Source: Incurvaria masculella
Taxonomy: Eukaryota; Arthropoda; Insecta; Lepidoptera; Incurvariidae
DNA: 64,000 bases
NCBI GenBank assembly: GCA_946894095.1
Contig: OX335654.1
Location: 18,671,687 to 18,735,686 of the forward strand
Direction: 5' to 3'
A program made the translations under genes and the position numbers. How positions within the stretch are numbered: position 1 is the stretch's first letter; each line of letters starts with the position of its first letter. Shown here piece after piece: positions 11,481 through 21,934 of the stretch. The notes beneath the pieces are model-generated. The model saw only the letters and a program-made list of their open reading frames with translations, was not told where the DNA came from and searched no databases.

Positions 11481-11817
11481 TTACGTTAAGTTAGGTTAGG
11501 TTAGGTGTGTTGGGTTTGGTTAGGTTAGGTTAGGTTAGGTTGGGTTAGGTTAGGTTAAGTTGGGTAAGGTTAGGTTAGGTTAACTTAGGTTAGGTTACGT
11601 TAGATTACGTTAGGTTAGACGAATAGATGTAAAACAATATTAAGGTTAGGTTAGGTTAGGTTACGTTAGTTTACGTTAAGTTGAGTTAGGTAACGATAGG
11701 TTACATTAGGTTACGTTAGGTTCCATTTGGTTAAGTTAGGTTACGTTAGGTTATGTTAGGTTACGTGTGGAAATGTTAGATTACGTTAGGTATATTAGGC
11801 TAGGTGAGGTTAGGTTT
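11481..11817 (+). repeat. Interstitial telomere-like (TTAGG)n block
   Basis: Two blocks of GGTTAGGTTAGGTTA with scattered TTACG, TTGGG and TTAAG variants, separated by a short spacer that includes ATAGATGTAAAACAAT. TTAGG is the canonical insect telomere repeat. The variants show this is not a functional chromosome end; it lies between two stretches of K-arm repeats. Confidence 0.8.
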
Positions 11818-12030
11818 AAAGAATCTAAATAAATCAAACGAAGAAAGGGTCGCTTAAATAAATATAAATTTTTGAGATAGTCCATTTATTTAAAACACGA
11901 GCTTAGTTTAGTAGAAGAATGTAAATACTAGAAACGTAGGTTCGTTCGGTTGGGTTAAAACTTCGAGAAGACCTCTTTTCTTAATCAGACATACATAAAC
12001 ACTGTTATAATTTATTTAAACAATCTAAGT

Positions 12031-13240
12031 ATTTCAAATGAAGAAAATCTCTCTTCGATGGAAAATTGATAATGCTTGTTTTTGAGAAAATATCCTTTAT
12101 CTTAATCTAAGACTTTCAGTTTTACATAAAGACTATCATAATTTATTTGAAGAATCAAAATATTTCAAATGAAGAAAATGTTTGTTAAATTGAGACTCGA
12201 TGATTCTTTTTTCCAGATAATCCATTGTCTTAATCTAAGACTTTAGGTTTTACATTAACAATAGCATAATTTATCTGAAGAATCTAAATATTTCAAATGA
12301 AGACAGCATTTCTTTAATGGAAAATTTATGATATTTTTGTTTTGAGAAGAATCCTTTTCTTAACCAAAGACTTTTAGTTTTGCAGAAACACTATCATAGT
12401 TTATTTCAAGAATCTATATATTTCAAATGAAGAAAATCTCTCTTCAATGGAAAATTGATAATGCTGGTTTTTGAGAATATCCTTTATCTTAATCTAAGAC
12501 TTTCAGTTTTACATATAGACTATCACAATTTATTTGACGAATCAAAATATTTCAAATGAAGAAATTGTCTGTTAAATTGAGACATGATGATTCTTTTTTC
12601 CACATAATCCATTGTCTTAATCTAAGACTTTAGGTTTTGCATTAACACTAGCATAATTTATCTGGAGAATCGAATTATTTCAAATTAAGACTGCATTTCT
12701 TGAATGAAAATTTATGATATTTTTTTTTGAGAAGATCACTTTTCTTAACCCAAGACTTTCAGTTTTGCAGCAACACTATCATAGTTTATTTCAAGAATCC
12801 AAATATTTCAAATGAAGAAAATCTCTCTTCAATGGAAAATTGATAATGCTTTTTTTGAGAATATCCTTTATCTTAATCTAAGACTTTCAGTTTTACATAA
12901 AGACTATCATAATTTATTTGAAGAATCAAAATATTTCAAATGAAGAAATTGTTTGTTCAATTGAGACGTGATGATTCATTTTTCCACATAATCCATTGTC
13001 TTAATCTAAGACTTTAGGTTTTGCATTAACACTAGCATAATTTATCTGAAGAATCTAATTATTTCAAATGAAGACTGCATTTCTTGAATAGAAAATTTAT
13101 GATATTTGTTTTTGAGAAGATCATTTTTCTTAACCCAAGACTTTCAGTTTTGCAGAAACACTATCATAGTTTATTTCAAGAATCCAAATATTTCAAATGA
13201 AGAAAGTGTCTCTTCAATGAAAAATTCATGATTCTTTTTT
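12031..13240 (+). repeat. Higher-order tandem array: three ~128-bp monomers per ~385-bp unit
   Basis: The anchor ATTTCAAAT (with minor changes) occurs at 12031, 12162, 12290, 12420, 12549, 12677, 12805, 12933, 13061 and 13190, spaced 128-131 bases. What follows the anchor cycles in threes: GAAGAAAATCTCTC, then GAAGAAA(A/T)TGT, then GAAGACTGCATTTC-like. Equivalent monomers therefore recur every 385-389 bases, a satellite-like higher-order repeat inside a transposon arm. Confidence 0.85.
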
Positions 13241-14189
13241 TGAGAATTGCCCTTTTACATGAACACTATTATAGTTTGTTTTAAGAATTTGAACATTTTG
13301 AACGAATAAATTCTTGCTTGATTTAAAACTTGAAGAATGTTTTCTAACAACAATTCCGTTGACTAAATCTAAGAAATTTAGTTTTACATTAACATTTGCA
13401 GAGTCATTTTGAGATTCTTGTCATTTAGAATAACGCTAATGTATGCTTAATGGAAGAAACATGTTGGTTTTAATTTAAGATCTAATTTCTTAGAACATGA
13501 ATGTCGTTATTTTACCATAACAATTTTGAATTTTGACATAACATTTAATGATTTACATCAACAATATATTCTTAAAATAAGAATATTAATGACTGTTTGG
13601 TTTTAAGACTTACGTGTACTCAATTTAACATCGAGAATTGTTGCAATAAGAATTTAACTTGTCTTGGATTAAGCATACTACCTTTTTTCAATTCGAAGTA
13701 TTCTCAAGTCTTAGATTAACATAAATTGTCTTCATCCAAGAAATATTTTTGACACTATTAAATTCTTACATTACGAATTTTCATTACTTTAGTTCAAGTT
13801 CATAGAGTAAACTTAAGAAATTGTTGTCTTAATCCAAGAATTAAATGCTGACAATATTTATTTTCTTAATTCAAGCAATCTTTTTTTACCGTGTAGGACT
13901 TTCATCCGTGCAGGGTAGTCACTTATCACCGATAATACACTAATGATAGGCAGTTCGCACGAATTCGGGGCGCGCAACATCAAATTTTCGTTGCAATAAT
14001 ATGCGTCCTGTGCACTTTTTACGTGTCCTATACACTAAAATATTTAATTTGACTGCTTACACGCCCAACGCGTAACGTGGCGTTGGAACGCGAGGTGATG
14101 AGCGAATTCGTAAGCAAACTGATATGCTTCCGCTATACGGCATATAGCTGTACCACCCAGGTATATGCCTACATTAAACTGAATTACAT

Positions 14190-14875
14190 TGAAAGGAATG
14201 TGATGTTTATGTATGTATAATCGACCGTTAAGCAAGGACACATTCATTGAAGAAAGAGCCCAGTAAAAAGAACTACTTCACGAATATACTGCAAGGCTGG
14301 ACCCGAACCAGCAAAACATACCATTCGCGGGTATTGCGTCTAACAATCTTGCTACCGGCAGTATGCCCATAATTTGGAATTCTCCTGCAGTCCCTCCTCC
14401 CGCAATGAATGCCTCCTACTAACAGTGGTTATGGTGCTGTCTCTAGAACAAACACAAAAACAACAATCGTTGTTATTAATATTATGTCTGCCTACAGAAC
14501 CAATAAAATAAGTAAATAAATAAATAAATACGTAAATAAATAAGAAAAACAGCTAATCTGGTTGTATGTAGCTGCGAACGCCCCCTCTTGTGTCCCGCGC
14601 CGCCGTCTCTATGCGGATCGGATGGCGCGAGCCGCGCCCCTGGAGCTGCAATGGGGTGCAGGGAGTGCAGGATTGGGATTCGGGAGCCGATCCTGAAACA
14701 CAACATATATATCGTAAAAAGCAGTAATCCTACTAACACAGTGTTTAAGATTATACCTATATACATTTATTTAACGCTTCATCTGCGTTGCGGTATTCTG
14801 TGGTTGCGGTATTCTGTGGTTGCGGACATTGACTGCAAAGATTGAACATTCAAACATATTGCCGTCACATATCAC
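14190..14875 (-). mobile_element. Repeat L, copy 3, split by an insertion
   Basis: 14190-14424 and 14729-14875 are the two parts of one L element. On the minus strand the tRNA-like segment reads GGTAGCAAGATTGTTAGACG, ATACCCGCGAATGGTAT (a five-pair anticodon stem with seven-base loop) and CTGGTTCGGGTCCAG. The insertion between the parts is listed next. Confidence 0.65.
14415..14738 (-). mobile_element. 304-bp insertion with 10-bp duplication and a GC-rich, exon-like part
   Basis: CCTACTAACA flanks the insert at 14415-14424 and 14729-14738; other L copies have it once. On the minus strand the insert begins near a TTGTGTTTCAG acceptor-like site, then a GC-rich stretch (14580-14690) open in at least one frame, then a (TTTA)n stretch. 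It could be a 5'-truncated retrocopy of an mRNA or the end of a LINE. The protein frame resembles nothing I know. Confidence 0.5.
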
Positions 14876-14984
14876 ATTCCTTGGATAAGTGACGTTCCTG
14901 CTTAGTACGAAAAAGTATATTTACTTAAATGAATTACATTGAAGTTAATGTAAAACGACAGAATAATAGGTGTGTTGTAAAAAT

Positions 14985-15018
14985 GTTTGCATGTAACTGG
15001 ACATGGCTAATACCATAG
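14985..15018 (-). repeat. SINE D tail fragment
   Basis: GCATGTAACTGGACATGGCT followed by AATACCA is the 3' end of D on the minus strand. Only about 30 bases survive. Confidence 0.45.
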
Positions 15019-15061
15019 ATTTACAAGACACTTAATCCATTTAAGGGCTTACTTTCTTTAA

Positions 15062-15611
15062 TTAAGGCGGCCCAACCTGGCGGGACTAACTCATTCGCCG
15101 GCACGGAACAAAACCGTGCTGTTGCGCTCTAGGACCTTCTCTGTTTCAAAGAAAAAGACAGGCTCCGTGATGAGAAAGATGCAACATGACCACAAAAAAG
15201 ACAATGCGCATAGTGTATGATTTGGTAAGATTTACGAAGATTTTAATTACAAGACGACTTATAGCTAAAAGTAAACCACGACCTCTGTAGTCAAATATCT
15301 AACAAAAACCAAATAGATTATATATCTTGATTAAATAAGCTATGTCTGATGACTAATATTTTTAAGATGTTCTTACTTTATCATTGCGTAATCCACTTTC
15401 AAAGTTATTGCATAAAACGCACGAAAAATTCGAACTTTCGGACCTTATAACTTAGTAACCAAACACAATTTTACAATGCCAACGGTCATCAGACATCTAG
15501 TTCGATCAAATAAAGCAATTTTGAGCAAAATTTGGGATCTCTGACCAGAAATATGGGCGTGATCTTCTTTCCCCGTTTGTATGGGGAGTTGAGCGGGATG
15601 GGCCACCTTAA
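15062..15611 (+). mobile_element. TTAA MITE family A, copy 1 (550 bp)
   Basis: Begins TTAAGGCGGCCCAACC and ends GGGATGGGCCACCTTAA: inverted termini with a TTAA at each edge. The interior landmarks are CGTGCTGTTGCGCTCT, GACAGGCTCCGTGATGAG, TAGCTAAAAGTAAACCACG, TCTGATGACTAAT and CCCCGTTTGTATGGGG. No transposase is encoded. Open frames on either strand here are chance by-products of the repeat. Confidence 0.85.
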
Positions 15612-15984
15612 AGTGTCCTTGCAAGAATGTCGATTCAACAAACATGTCTTATTCGTTGACACAAGGGACGTTCTTAGCAGGAAACAGTATATTTTACTTC
15701 ACGTATTTGAAGGTATTAGTACCATAAATGTATAAAAATAACGTAATCTTTGGAGCAGGGCGGGAACTCCCGGCTGTCAGTCATAATTCCCGAACTTCCG
15801 GGTAAACGCGCTTACCCCGTAGAGTATGTGCGGAAAGAGATCTGTCATGGCGTACAAGGGAATTGACATTGTGATTTTTACATGGCAACTCAACCCAACC
15901 ATCCATCAAGCAATGTTGTTTTCGTGTTGATATTGCCTTGTATTGTTTTCTGGTAACTTTTGTTAAAAATCATGTCGAAAAAGG

Positions 15985-16245
15985 GTAAAACCACAGAATA
16001 TAAAATTAAAAAGACCTGTCCTCCGGTCGTTACTCGCGACGCCCCCGCAAGAACAAATTGTGCATATAATCTTATGGGAAGCCAGCCGGGCCACGCGTCG
16101 TATTCCACACAGTTTAAACATCCCGCGAATTTGCTTTAGAAATGCGTTCTCAAAGTCCGTTCCCAATATCACAAACCCTCTAATACGTCTGCGACTATGT
16201 TTTCGTTTACACGTTAAGCGCGGCATATGACGTATGCCAAGACCT
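15985..16245 (+). repeat. Interspersed repeat J, copy 1
   Basis: Shares CAAACCCTCTAATACGTCTG, GCGACTATGTTTTCG and a GCGTCGTATTCCACAC block with 40810-40985 and 56004-56235. The ends are not defined. No coding capacity is recognised. Confidence 0.45.
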
Positions 16246-16769
16246 CTTTAGGTGCTTTCAGGGGGGCTGCGACATGCCACTATGTCTCTCCCACTGTCGA
16301 GTTACATGACATGGCCACAGTAGATTTATAGCTGTGCGGCCGTGGCCACAGCAGTAGCTCAACTCAGGCAATTTTTTATATTAATACCTTCTGTGAATAC
16401 CTTCCCTTCATCGAGGGACTTAAATATTGGCGGAGCACTGCTGGTTCTGTTATTTTTAGAAAGATGATTTCAGCTTAGAGCCCATACAAGCGAAATGTTT
16501 GAAATGTGATGAAATTTTATTTTGACATTGGTACTACAATGGTATTCTTTTTTTCAATCGTATTTTGTATATATTGTATTGACTTGATACTGTATCAAAA
16601 TTGACGAGTGCTCGGTTACCCGACATAGATGTTAAGTTGACAAAGGCGTTTACACCCGAAAAACCTCTCTATAAATAATCAATATTTATAATTAAGGTTA
16701 TTAAGTTAAGTAATTTATAATTTAAGACATTACATTGTGGGTTCTTTTTTGCTCGTGGTTCTTGCTGTA

Positions 16770-17205
16770 GTTTTGGCTGTAGCATTTAGGTATGAAATCA
16801 TAATTGTATTATATCATTAATACATACAAATAAAAAAAATGGAAAAAAATCATAACTTATAGACCAGTGAAGTTTCTTTGCGGGTTTTTATTCACTGGTT
16901 GATCGAATCAGCGGATCAATTAAATTGTGACTTGACTCAGTGTAGTTTGACTACCAGATGTTGAATAAATAAATGAATGAATTTATTTCATTTATTTATT
17001 CAACTTTTGGTAGTCAAACTACATTAAGTCATGTCACAATTTGATTGATCCGCGAATTCGATCAACCAGTGAAGAAGAACCCGCAAAGAAACTTCACTGG
17101 TCTATAAATTATGTCTTTTTTTGTCTTTTTTTTTTCGTCCACACAAATGATATAACACAATTATGATTTCATACCTAAATGCTACTGCCAAACATACATT
17201 GGTAG
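16770..17205. repeat. Two LINE 3' ends tail to tail, forming a large hairpin
   Basis: 16770-16980 (plus) and 16980-17205 (minus) carry the same sequence in opposite orientation: ACCAGTGAAGTTTCTTTGCG, GATCGAAT(C/T).GCGGATCAAT, TAGTTTGACTACC and an AATAAATGAATGA tail in the middle. Either the second copy inserted into the tail of the first, or an inverted duplication formed. Related ends occur at 38124, 54529 and 57225. Confidence 0.75.
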
Positions 17206-17279
17206 AACGGTCTTAGGCAAAGAACTAAGAACTACGAGGAAATGGAATGAAATGACTATAATAACAAATGCGGTAATTT

Positions 17280-17510
17280 AGCACTGCTGCGCCCTCAAAT
17301 CCTGTGACGGTTCCGTAGCGCGCTGAAACCCCGTTCCCTGTGCGGACAGTAGTGGACACAGATTATACCGTAAGGTCAGGGATGTAATTAGCGCGTTATT
17401 GGCATGGGGCGGAAGTCGTTTATCGACTCCAACGTGACCCCGCGACCCGCGCCCGACGCTGCTCGCCTATCGGGCGCGGGAAACACATTTTTCGATTAGA
17501 CAACTCGTGG
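17280..17510. other. GC-richer single-copy island
   Basis: Contains GCGCGTTATTGGCATGGGGC, GACCCGCGCCCGACGCTG and a CGTAAGGTCAGG element resembling a nuclear-receptor half site. No long frame or repeat match was found. It may be regulatory, which is a guess from composition only. Confidence 0.25.
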
Positions 17511-17669
17511 AGGCAGTCGTAAGTTTTATTTATACATTTTGTGTCACGCGCATGAGGATAAGGCAAGCTTATCGCTCCTAGTGATATCTTACAACGTACG
17601 TTGCTTATAAATAAAAATAAATGTTACTAAAAAATACGTTGGAAATGTTTATGTACTGAAATCACAAAG

Positions 17670-17740
17670 TCGAATATAAAAAAAGATTCCGACGAATTGA
17701 GAAACTCCTCCTCTTTGAAGTCGGTTAAAAATCTAACTGA
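17670..17740 (+). repeat. Interspersed repeat W, copy 2
   Basis: CCGACGAATTGAGAAACTCC followed by TTTGAAGTCGGTTAAAAAT matches 2700-2755. Truncated like that copy. Confidence 0.5.
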
Positions 17741-18034
17741 AGAGGTGTCGTCGGATACCCGGTAGGAATGATGTTTTGCTATAGATTGTACGCACTCGTT
17801 TTTTTTCTAGGAATTTCAATGTTTTTTTTTACGCCGACGAATCCGAATGCCAGAACGAATCCGTTCTGGTATTCCATATTAGTGCAGGAACCAAAGTGCC
17901 GAAGCATGGGGTGTCAGATCAGATATAGGCATTTTTTTACGGGGCCGGGAGTAATTCGTCCCGTGCTCGCCCTGCGATTTCAATGTGATTTGCTGGTGAA
18001 AAACTAGAAATAAAAACGTTTTGCGGATTGCAGT

Positions 18035-18630
18035 GCAGGATCACCCGCTCGGCTAATCTGAAGATTGCCTGAAAATTGCATCAAAATCGGTCACGACGCC
18101 GCCGCCCTTATTTCGCCATACATTATGGACGTTCAGGAGCTTCTAAATTTCCAAGATGCACCGGATCACCTGCTGGCTAATCTGAAGATTGCCTGAAAAT
18201 TGCATTAAAATCGGTCACGACGACGACGTTACATCATTTTTGGCCATTCAACCGACCGGCAGTGCGATTACGAAGCCGTTTTTCATCCACCTACATCCAG
18301 CACGGACCAATCTGTGTCGACAATAGGTCAACTTTTGAGGTACTTGACTAGACGAGCAGACGAAATAGGCGTTTACCTCCCCGCATTTGACAGTTCTTTG
18401 CCGTTTCGTAATACCGATTCAACGCGAAATGTATGGAGTTGACCTAATTGCTGCGGGTAGCGCTGAGTGCCGCACCATTTGTGAATGCATCGATTTCGTA
18501 ATCGCAACAGCTGTCATATTGCTGTAAGTACAGCAACCTACACCCAATTTTGTGCTTCGTAATTGCACTGCGGAGCTTCTAAACCTCCAAACTGCACAGG
18601 ATCACCTTCTGGGTTATTCGGTAGTTTGCT
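18035..18630 (+). repeat. Short direct duplication of a ~125-bp unit
   Basis: GGCTAATCTGAAGATTGCCT and AAATCGGTCACGACG occur at about 18050-18100 and again at about 18175-18222. A third, degraded unit near 18570-18625 (GGAGCTTCTAAACCTCCAAA, GGATCACCTTCTGGG) matches the GGAGCTTCTAAATTTCCAAG stretch between the first two. It is an old tandem array of unknown origin. Confidence 0.6.
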
Positions 18631-18774
18631 TAAAATATAAAAATTAAACACGAGAAGTTCTGTCTGACGGAAAAAGTGTTGCGTCGTTGTCGATGTCTCT
18701 TTGACAGGGAAAGTGTTGCTTTCATCCGCGAAACGCGTGATAAGGAACATACGAAGCCACACAAATCCTGTCGT

Positions 18775-18990
18775 GATATTAGGCCTACACCACATTCCCG
18801 AAGGAATTAGGTGTCATGCCAGGATGCTTTTCCTTTATGAGCATGTCTACACTGAATTAGCTGGAAAACAGGGACAGTTTTTTATCGCCGCTTTACCTAT
18901 AGTTTCATCCAACGAGATGTTAGCAACCCGGACGGTCTTAACCAGTCCACCTAGGGCAAGGGGACCTACAGTTTTACACCGACAGCGACA
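18775..18990 (-). mobile_element. SINE D, minus-strand copy
   Basis: In plus orientation it reads CCACATTCCCGAAGGAATTA, GCCAGGATGCTTTTCC, TTATCGCCGC and GGGGACCTACAGTTTTAC, in the D order. The open frame spanning it is an accident of the SINE. Most of the head is missing. Confidence 0.6.
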
Positions 18991-19032
18991 TCGTTAAAAA
19001 AGGAGACGTTACATCCTGTGTTCGTGTTCAGC

Positions 19033-19095
19033 TACACTAAGCCCCGATTGCACGAAGAGGCGGCTGAATTAATCAATGTTCAAACAAGTTCAAAA
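19033..19095 (+). repeat. Interspersed repeat V, copy 1
   Basis: GCCCCGATTGCACGAAGAGG and TTAATCAATGTTCAAACA recur at 34697-34745. Only these short portions are shared; nature unknown. Confidence 0.4.
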
Positions 19096-19189
19096 AGGAA
19101 GGTGATCTGCCATCAGCGCGCCTCATCAAACATCTAGGCGCAGACGTGTAAGAGGGTTTGTGTGGGTGGAAAATTATTTGCCGAACGTA

Positions 19190-19459
19190 TTTTCAGTGCA
19201 CATTCGCACGCCATGGCGATGTTTGGATAGTGTGGAAAACGTCAAACCCAATACAAATGTTTACTACTTAATCTGTGCTTTTACTTCTTTAAGCTGTCAA
19301 AGTCCGAACCTTCGATCCGAACTTCCGATTTGTATGAAAACGCGGTGTCGGCGTAAACGGCAACGTCGACGTATTTACGCCGACGGTTTTGAAAACGGCG
19401 GTCGATCAGTCTGGCGTAACGCCAATTTAGATGAAAACTGGGACTTTGGTCTCTGGACT
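19190..19459 (-). mobile_element. MITE I, partial inverted copy
   Basis: CGTAAACGGCAACGTCGACG, TTTGTATGAAAACGCG, GTAACGCCAATTTAGATGAA and CAAAGT match the I element at 1964 in inverse order and orientation. One terminus is recognisable near 19445; the other is degraded. Confidence 0.6.
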
Positions 19460-19599
19460 GTTGGTCCATACGGCGGCGGCGGTTCGGGTAACGTCACCGT
19501 AGCAGTTGTCTTTCCTTTTCTCTTCTGTTGTTATAAGATACTATGTAACTGTTTATGTACTAGCCATTTGATGCTCTTTGACATTAATCGCATGTAACT

Positions 19600-20040
19600 A
19601 TTTATGGGCCGACCCATAGACAGTTCCGTGCTTGCGAGCGTATCCGTTGGGCTAATAAATTTTGCGGACTCTCGTTAAACTAACTGCGAGACCAACAGTT
19701 TATCCCTAATGAGCTCGACGGCCAATTAACTACGTTAAGATAACCTTATTTCCCGTGTGCGTAGATTTTGCGTAAGGGTTTGTAAGCATCACGTAATCAT
19801 ACGATTTCCCTTGGCTAATTAAGCTCTTTTAGGGTCTAACTATCGACCTAGTTACCTACTCGTCCGGACGATATTTCCGTTCATAAAGTAGGTCGGACCT
19901 GTAGGGTTTCGTAGAAAATTCAAACGCGAAACATTGCCTGCGACGGTAATTAGTGTAATTTAAGTGGTCAAATAACTGGCGGTAATGTACGTTTTAAAAA
20001 AATGATCCCATATCTGTTCGTTGAGTATTTTTGTTATGGG
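19600..20040. other. Single-copy, moderately GC-rich stretch
   Basis: No repeat or convincing exon. The absence of a second copy and the balanced composition distinguish it from neighbouring repeats, so it may be conserved non-coding DNA. Confidence 0.25.
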
Positions 20041-20065
20041 GTGTTTAACAACAAATGTACATTTA

Positions 20066-20788
20066 AACCATAGACATTTATGTCTGTGGTTTAAACAAAT
20101 TTAGTAATATGTAGTGAAAAGTCTTAGAAATCCAAGCGGGACTTCCAAGTGATATTTGCTGGTCAGACAATGTCGTCAGTATTTTTTGGGTTGCGAAAAA
20201 GTCGATAGTTCGAACTTTGAGAGTAATGTTATGATCGATAAATATAAGTAAATAATACATTTATGCATAAAAAAAAAATACTCCGTTCCCATTTAGATTT
20301 GTAACTTTAGTCAAAATTGTTCAGAAATGGACGCATGTTCTACAATCAAGGAAAACAATTTATTTTTTATTTTATTTTATTTTATAAGAAACCTTACAGC
20401 TTATCTTAGATTATTACTGTCTTATAACTAAACTATTAAACTTGCACTTGCAACATTCCACAACCGTGTGTGTATGCGGTATGTATGTGGTGAAAGTGTT
20501 TGTGTAATGTGTTAATGTGTAATGTGAGTGTATGTATGTATGTATGTATGTTTTGAGTGTATTGACTACGGGCCAGTCATTAGGCGCCAATCCATCGAAG
20601 TAATCCATCAGAAACCATTCAATCCTTGTATTTATATGTAGATCTTATTTTAGTTTATTTTATTTTATGGTTATTTGATCGCTAGAAGGGATATCATAAA
20701 TTAATTTTAATAATTCCATGATTTCTTATCGTCGGCCTTAGCCAGTTTACTTGGGGTGCTTCTCTGGTTGGCCAATCTAGCGTCTTAA
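20066..20788 (+). mobile_element. TTAA MITE G, old copy split by an insertion
   Basis: TAATATGTAGTGAAAAGTCT and CAGAAATGGACGC in the left part, and TCGTCGGCCTTAGCCAG, TTACTTGGGGTGCTTC and a terminal TCTTAAGC in the right part, follow the G order. About 340 bases (20345-20690) with a TATTTTATTTTATT start and a TATG microsatellite interrupt it. A 13-bp hairpin (AAACCATAGACAT with its complement, 20066-20093) marks the left edge. Confidence 0.5.
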
Positions 20789-21367
20789 GCTACTCATGAG
20801 TGAGTCTTACAGAAAACCATAGACTGGCACACAGAGTCAACGGAAGGATGAGACCAACATTTCTTTTCACAAAATGTACTAAAATTTCTTTTTCTTGCTC
20901 ATAAAATTCAAATTTTCCATGCAGCACAAAATAATGGTTATGTTAAAAGGCTATGTTTAAAGTTGAAATAATGAGGAAAAGTTAAGAAATATGATCGAGA
21001 TAGAATCGGTGGGTCACCTCTTATTTACCAGAAAAAAAGGTTATTTGTCCGGGTGTTTACGCCCGTTCACCTCACAATCTACAAATGCTTTCTTCAAGAA
21101 GGAATCATAAAGATAAAAAAAAAACATTTCGCATTACATGAGCGCGTTCCCAATATACTTATAACGATTCGAAAGTTGTCTTATCGGATAGGTATTTACG
21201 ACTCTTTCTAACTCACTGTAGTAACCCTTGAGTTGACGTCTCACTCCTTCACTTTGTACGCTCATGCTAAGTCTGCGTTGAAAAAATTGTAACTGTGGGT
21301 ATTGATAAAGGCTGTCGTTCACAGGTTTAAGATTTATTCTTTATTTTTATTCTAAGATTTAATAATT

Positions 21368-21569
21368 TTAAGAACAGCCCGTAAGCTATGCTCCCCATAC
21401 TAACGTAGTTTACTAATCATTTGGAAACCGCTATTCCAATTAAATTGATATTTAATATCTAATATCAGGTAACAAATATCAAGTAAGTTGGAACAGTGGT
21501 TTTAAAAATGTTAGTAAACTCGGTTTGTATGAGAGGCGAAATTTTCTGATGCCTACGGGCCGACCTTAA
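21368..21569 (+). mobile_element. TTAA MITE family B, 202-bp deletion derivative
   Basis: Starts TTAAGAACAGCCCGTAAGC and ends CCTACGGGCCGACCTTAA. The centre present in the longer copies (25811, 58676) is missing: the sequence passes from AATATCAGGTAACAAATATC directly to CAAGTAAGTTGGAACAGTGG. The two halves are inverted repeats, so the whole copy folds into one hairpin. Confidence 0.8.
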
Positions 21570-21934
21570 GAAATGCATTCTTTGTCCATTGGCCATTAAA
21601 GTAGCGAAATCATCTTCCAGGCACTAACGTTTCCCTATCCCTAAACGTTGTCAGATTTTTATATATTTTTTTATTACTTGAGATAGCTTCATTCTATGTC
21701 CGTATGTTTTGTTTTTTTTTTTTGTTAAAAAATATCAAAATATTAAAAAATAATCGAAATTTACTTTAAAAAAAATCAAAAATCAACCTAAAAAAGGCAA
21801 AACTTTTCCAATGTTTATTTGCCAATGTTTTCTAATCTATAAGAAATATTAAAAAAAATTAAAACATACTGACATAGATTCCTGCAATATATTTTAGAAT
21901 CCAAAATTTAAAAAACCTAGTAAAACATTAATTG

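Larger units (their letters stand above)
4512..13895. mobile_element. Probable 9.4-kb fold-back-like element with tandem-repeat arms (K)
   Basis: Both outer ends carry TACACGGTAAAAAAA in inverted orientation (4512 rightward, 13895 leftward), followed on both strands by a CTTGAA block. Inside each end lies a long array of degenerate tandem repeats; a unit near the right end, reverse-complemented, reads CTTGGATTAAGACA, and a left-arm unit reads CTTGGACCAAGACA, so the arms are inverted relatives. Between them lie a small spliced gene (minus strand, 7769-8270), further right-arm-type repeats (7345-7690), SINEs, a LINE tail and a (TTAGG)-like block. No transposase was recognised and no target duplication is visible, so one element with later insertions is an inference; two neighbouring elements remain possible. 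Confidence 0.45.
10690..13895 (+). repeat. Right tandem-repeat arm of element K
   Basis: Degenerate repeats with TTTCAAATGAAGAAA, AATCTAAGACTTTCAGTTTT and ACATAAACACTATCATA landmarks, interrupted by a telomere-like block at 11481-11817. The most regular part is 12031-13240. The last 550 bases change character (CTTAATCCAAGAA units) and end at the inverted terminus near 13895. Confidence 0.7.

Noticed and set aside
4512..13895. Target site duplication for element K
   Set aside because: Flanks (AGTAAG on the left, GGACTT on the right) do not match in any length from 2 to 8 bases, so none is claimed.
15760..15830. tRNA-like GGGTAAGCGCGTTTACCC on the minus strand
   Set aside because: The B-box equivalent (GGGAGTTCCCGCC) lacks the expected spacing and bases; no cloverleaf can be closed.
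18701..18997. 98-codon plus-strand frame
   Set aside because: Spans an inverted SINE D; the same words appear in other D copies in different frames.
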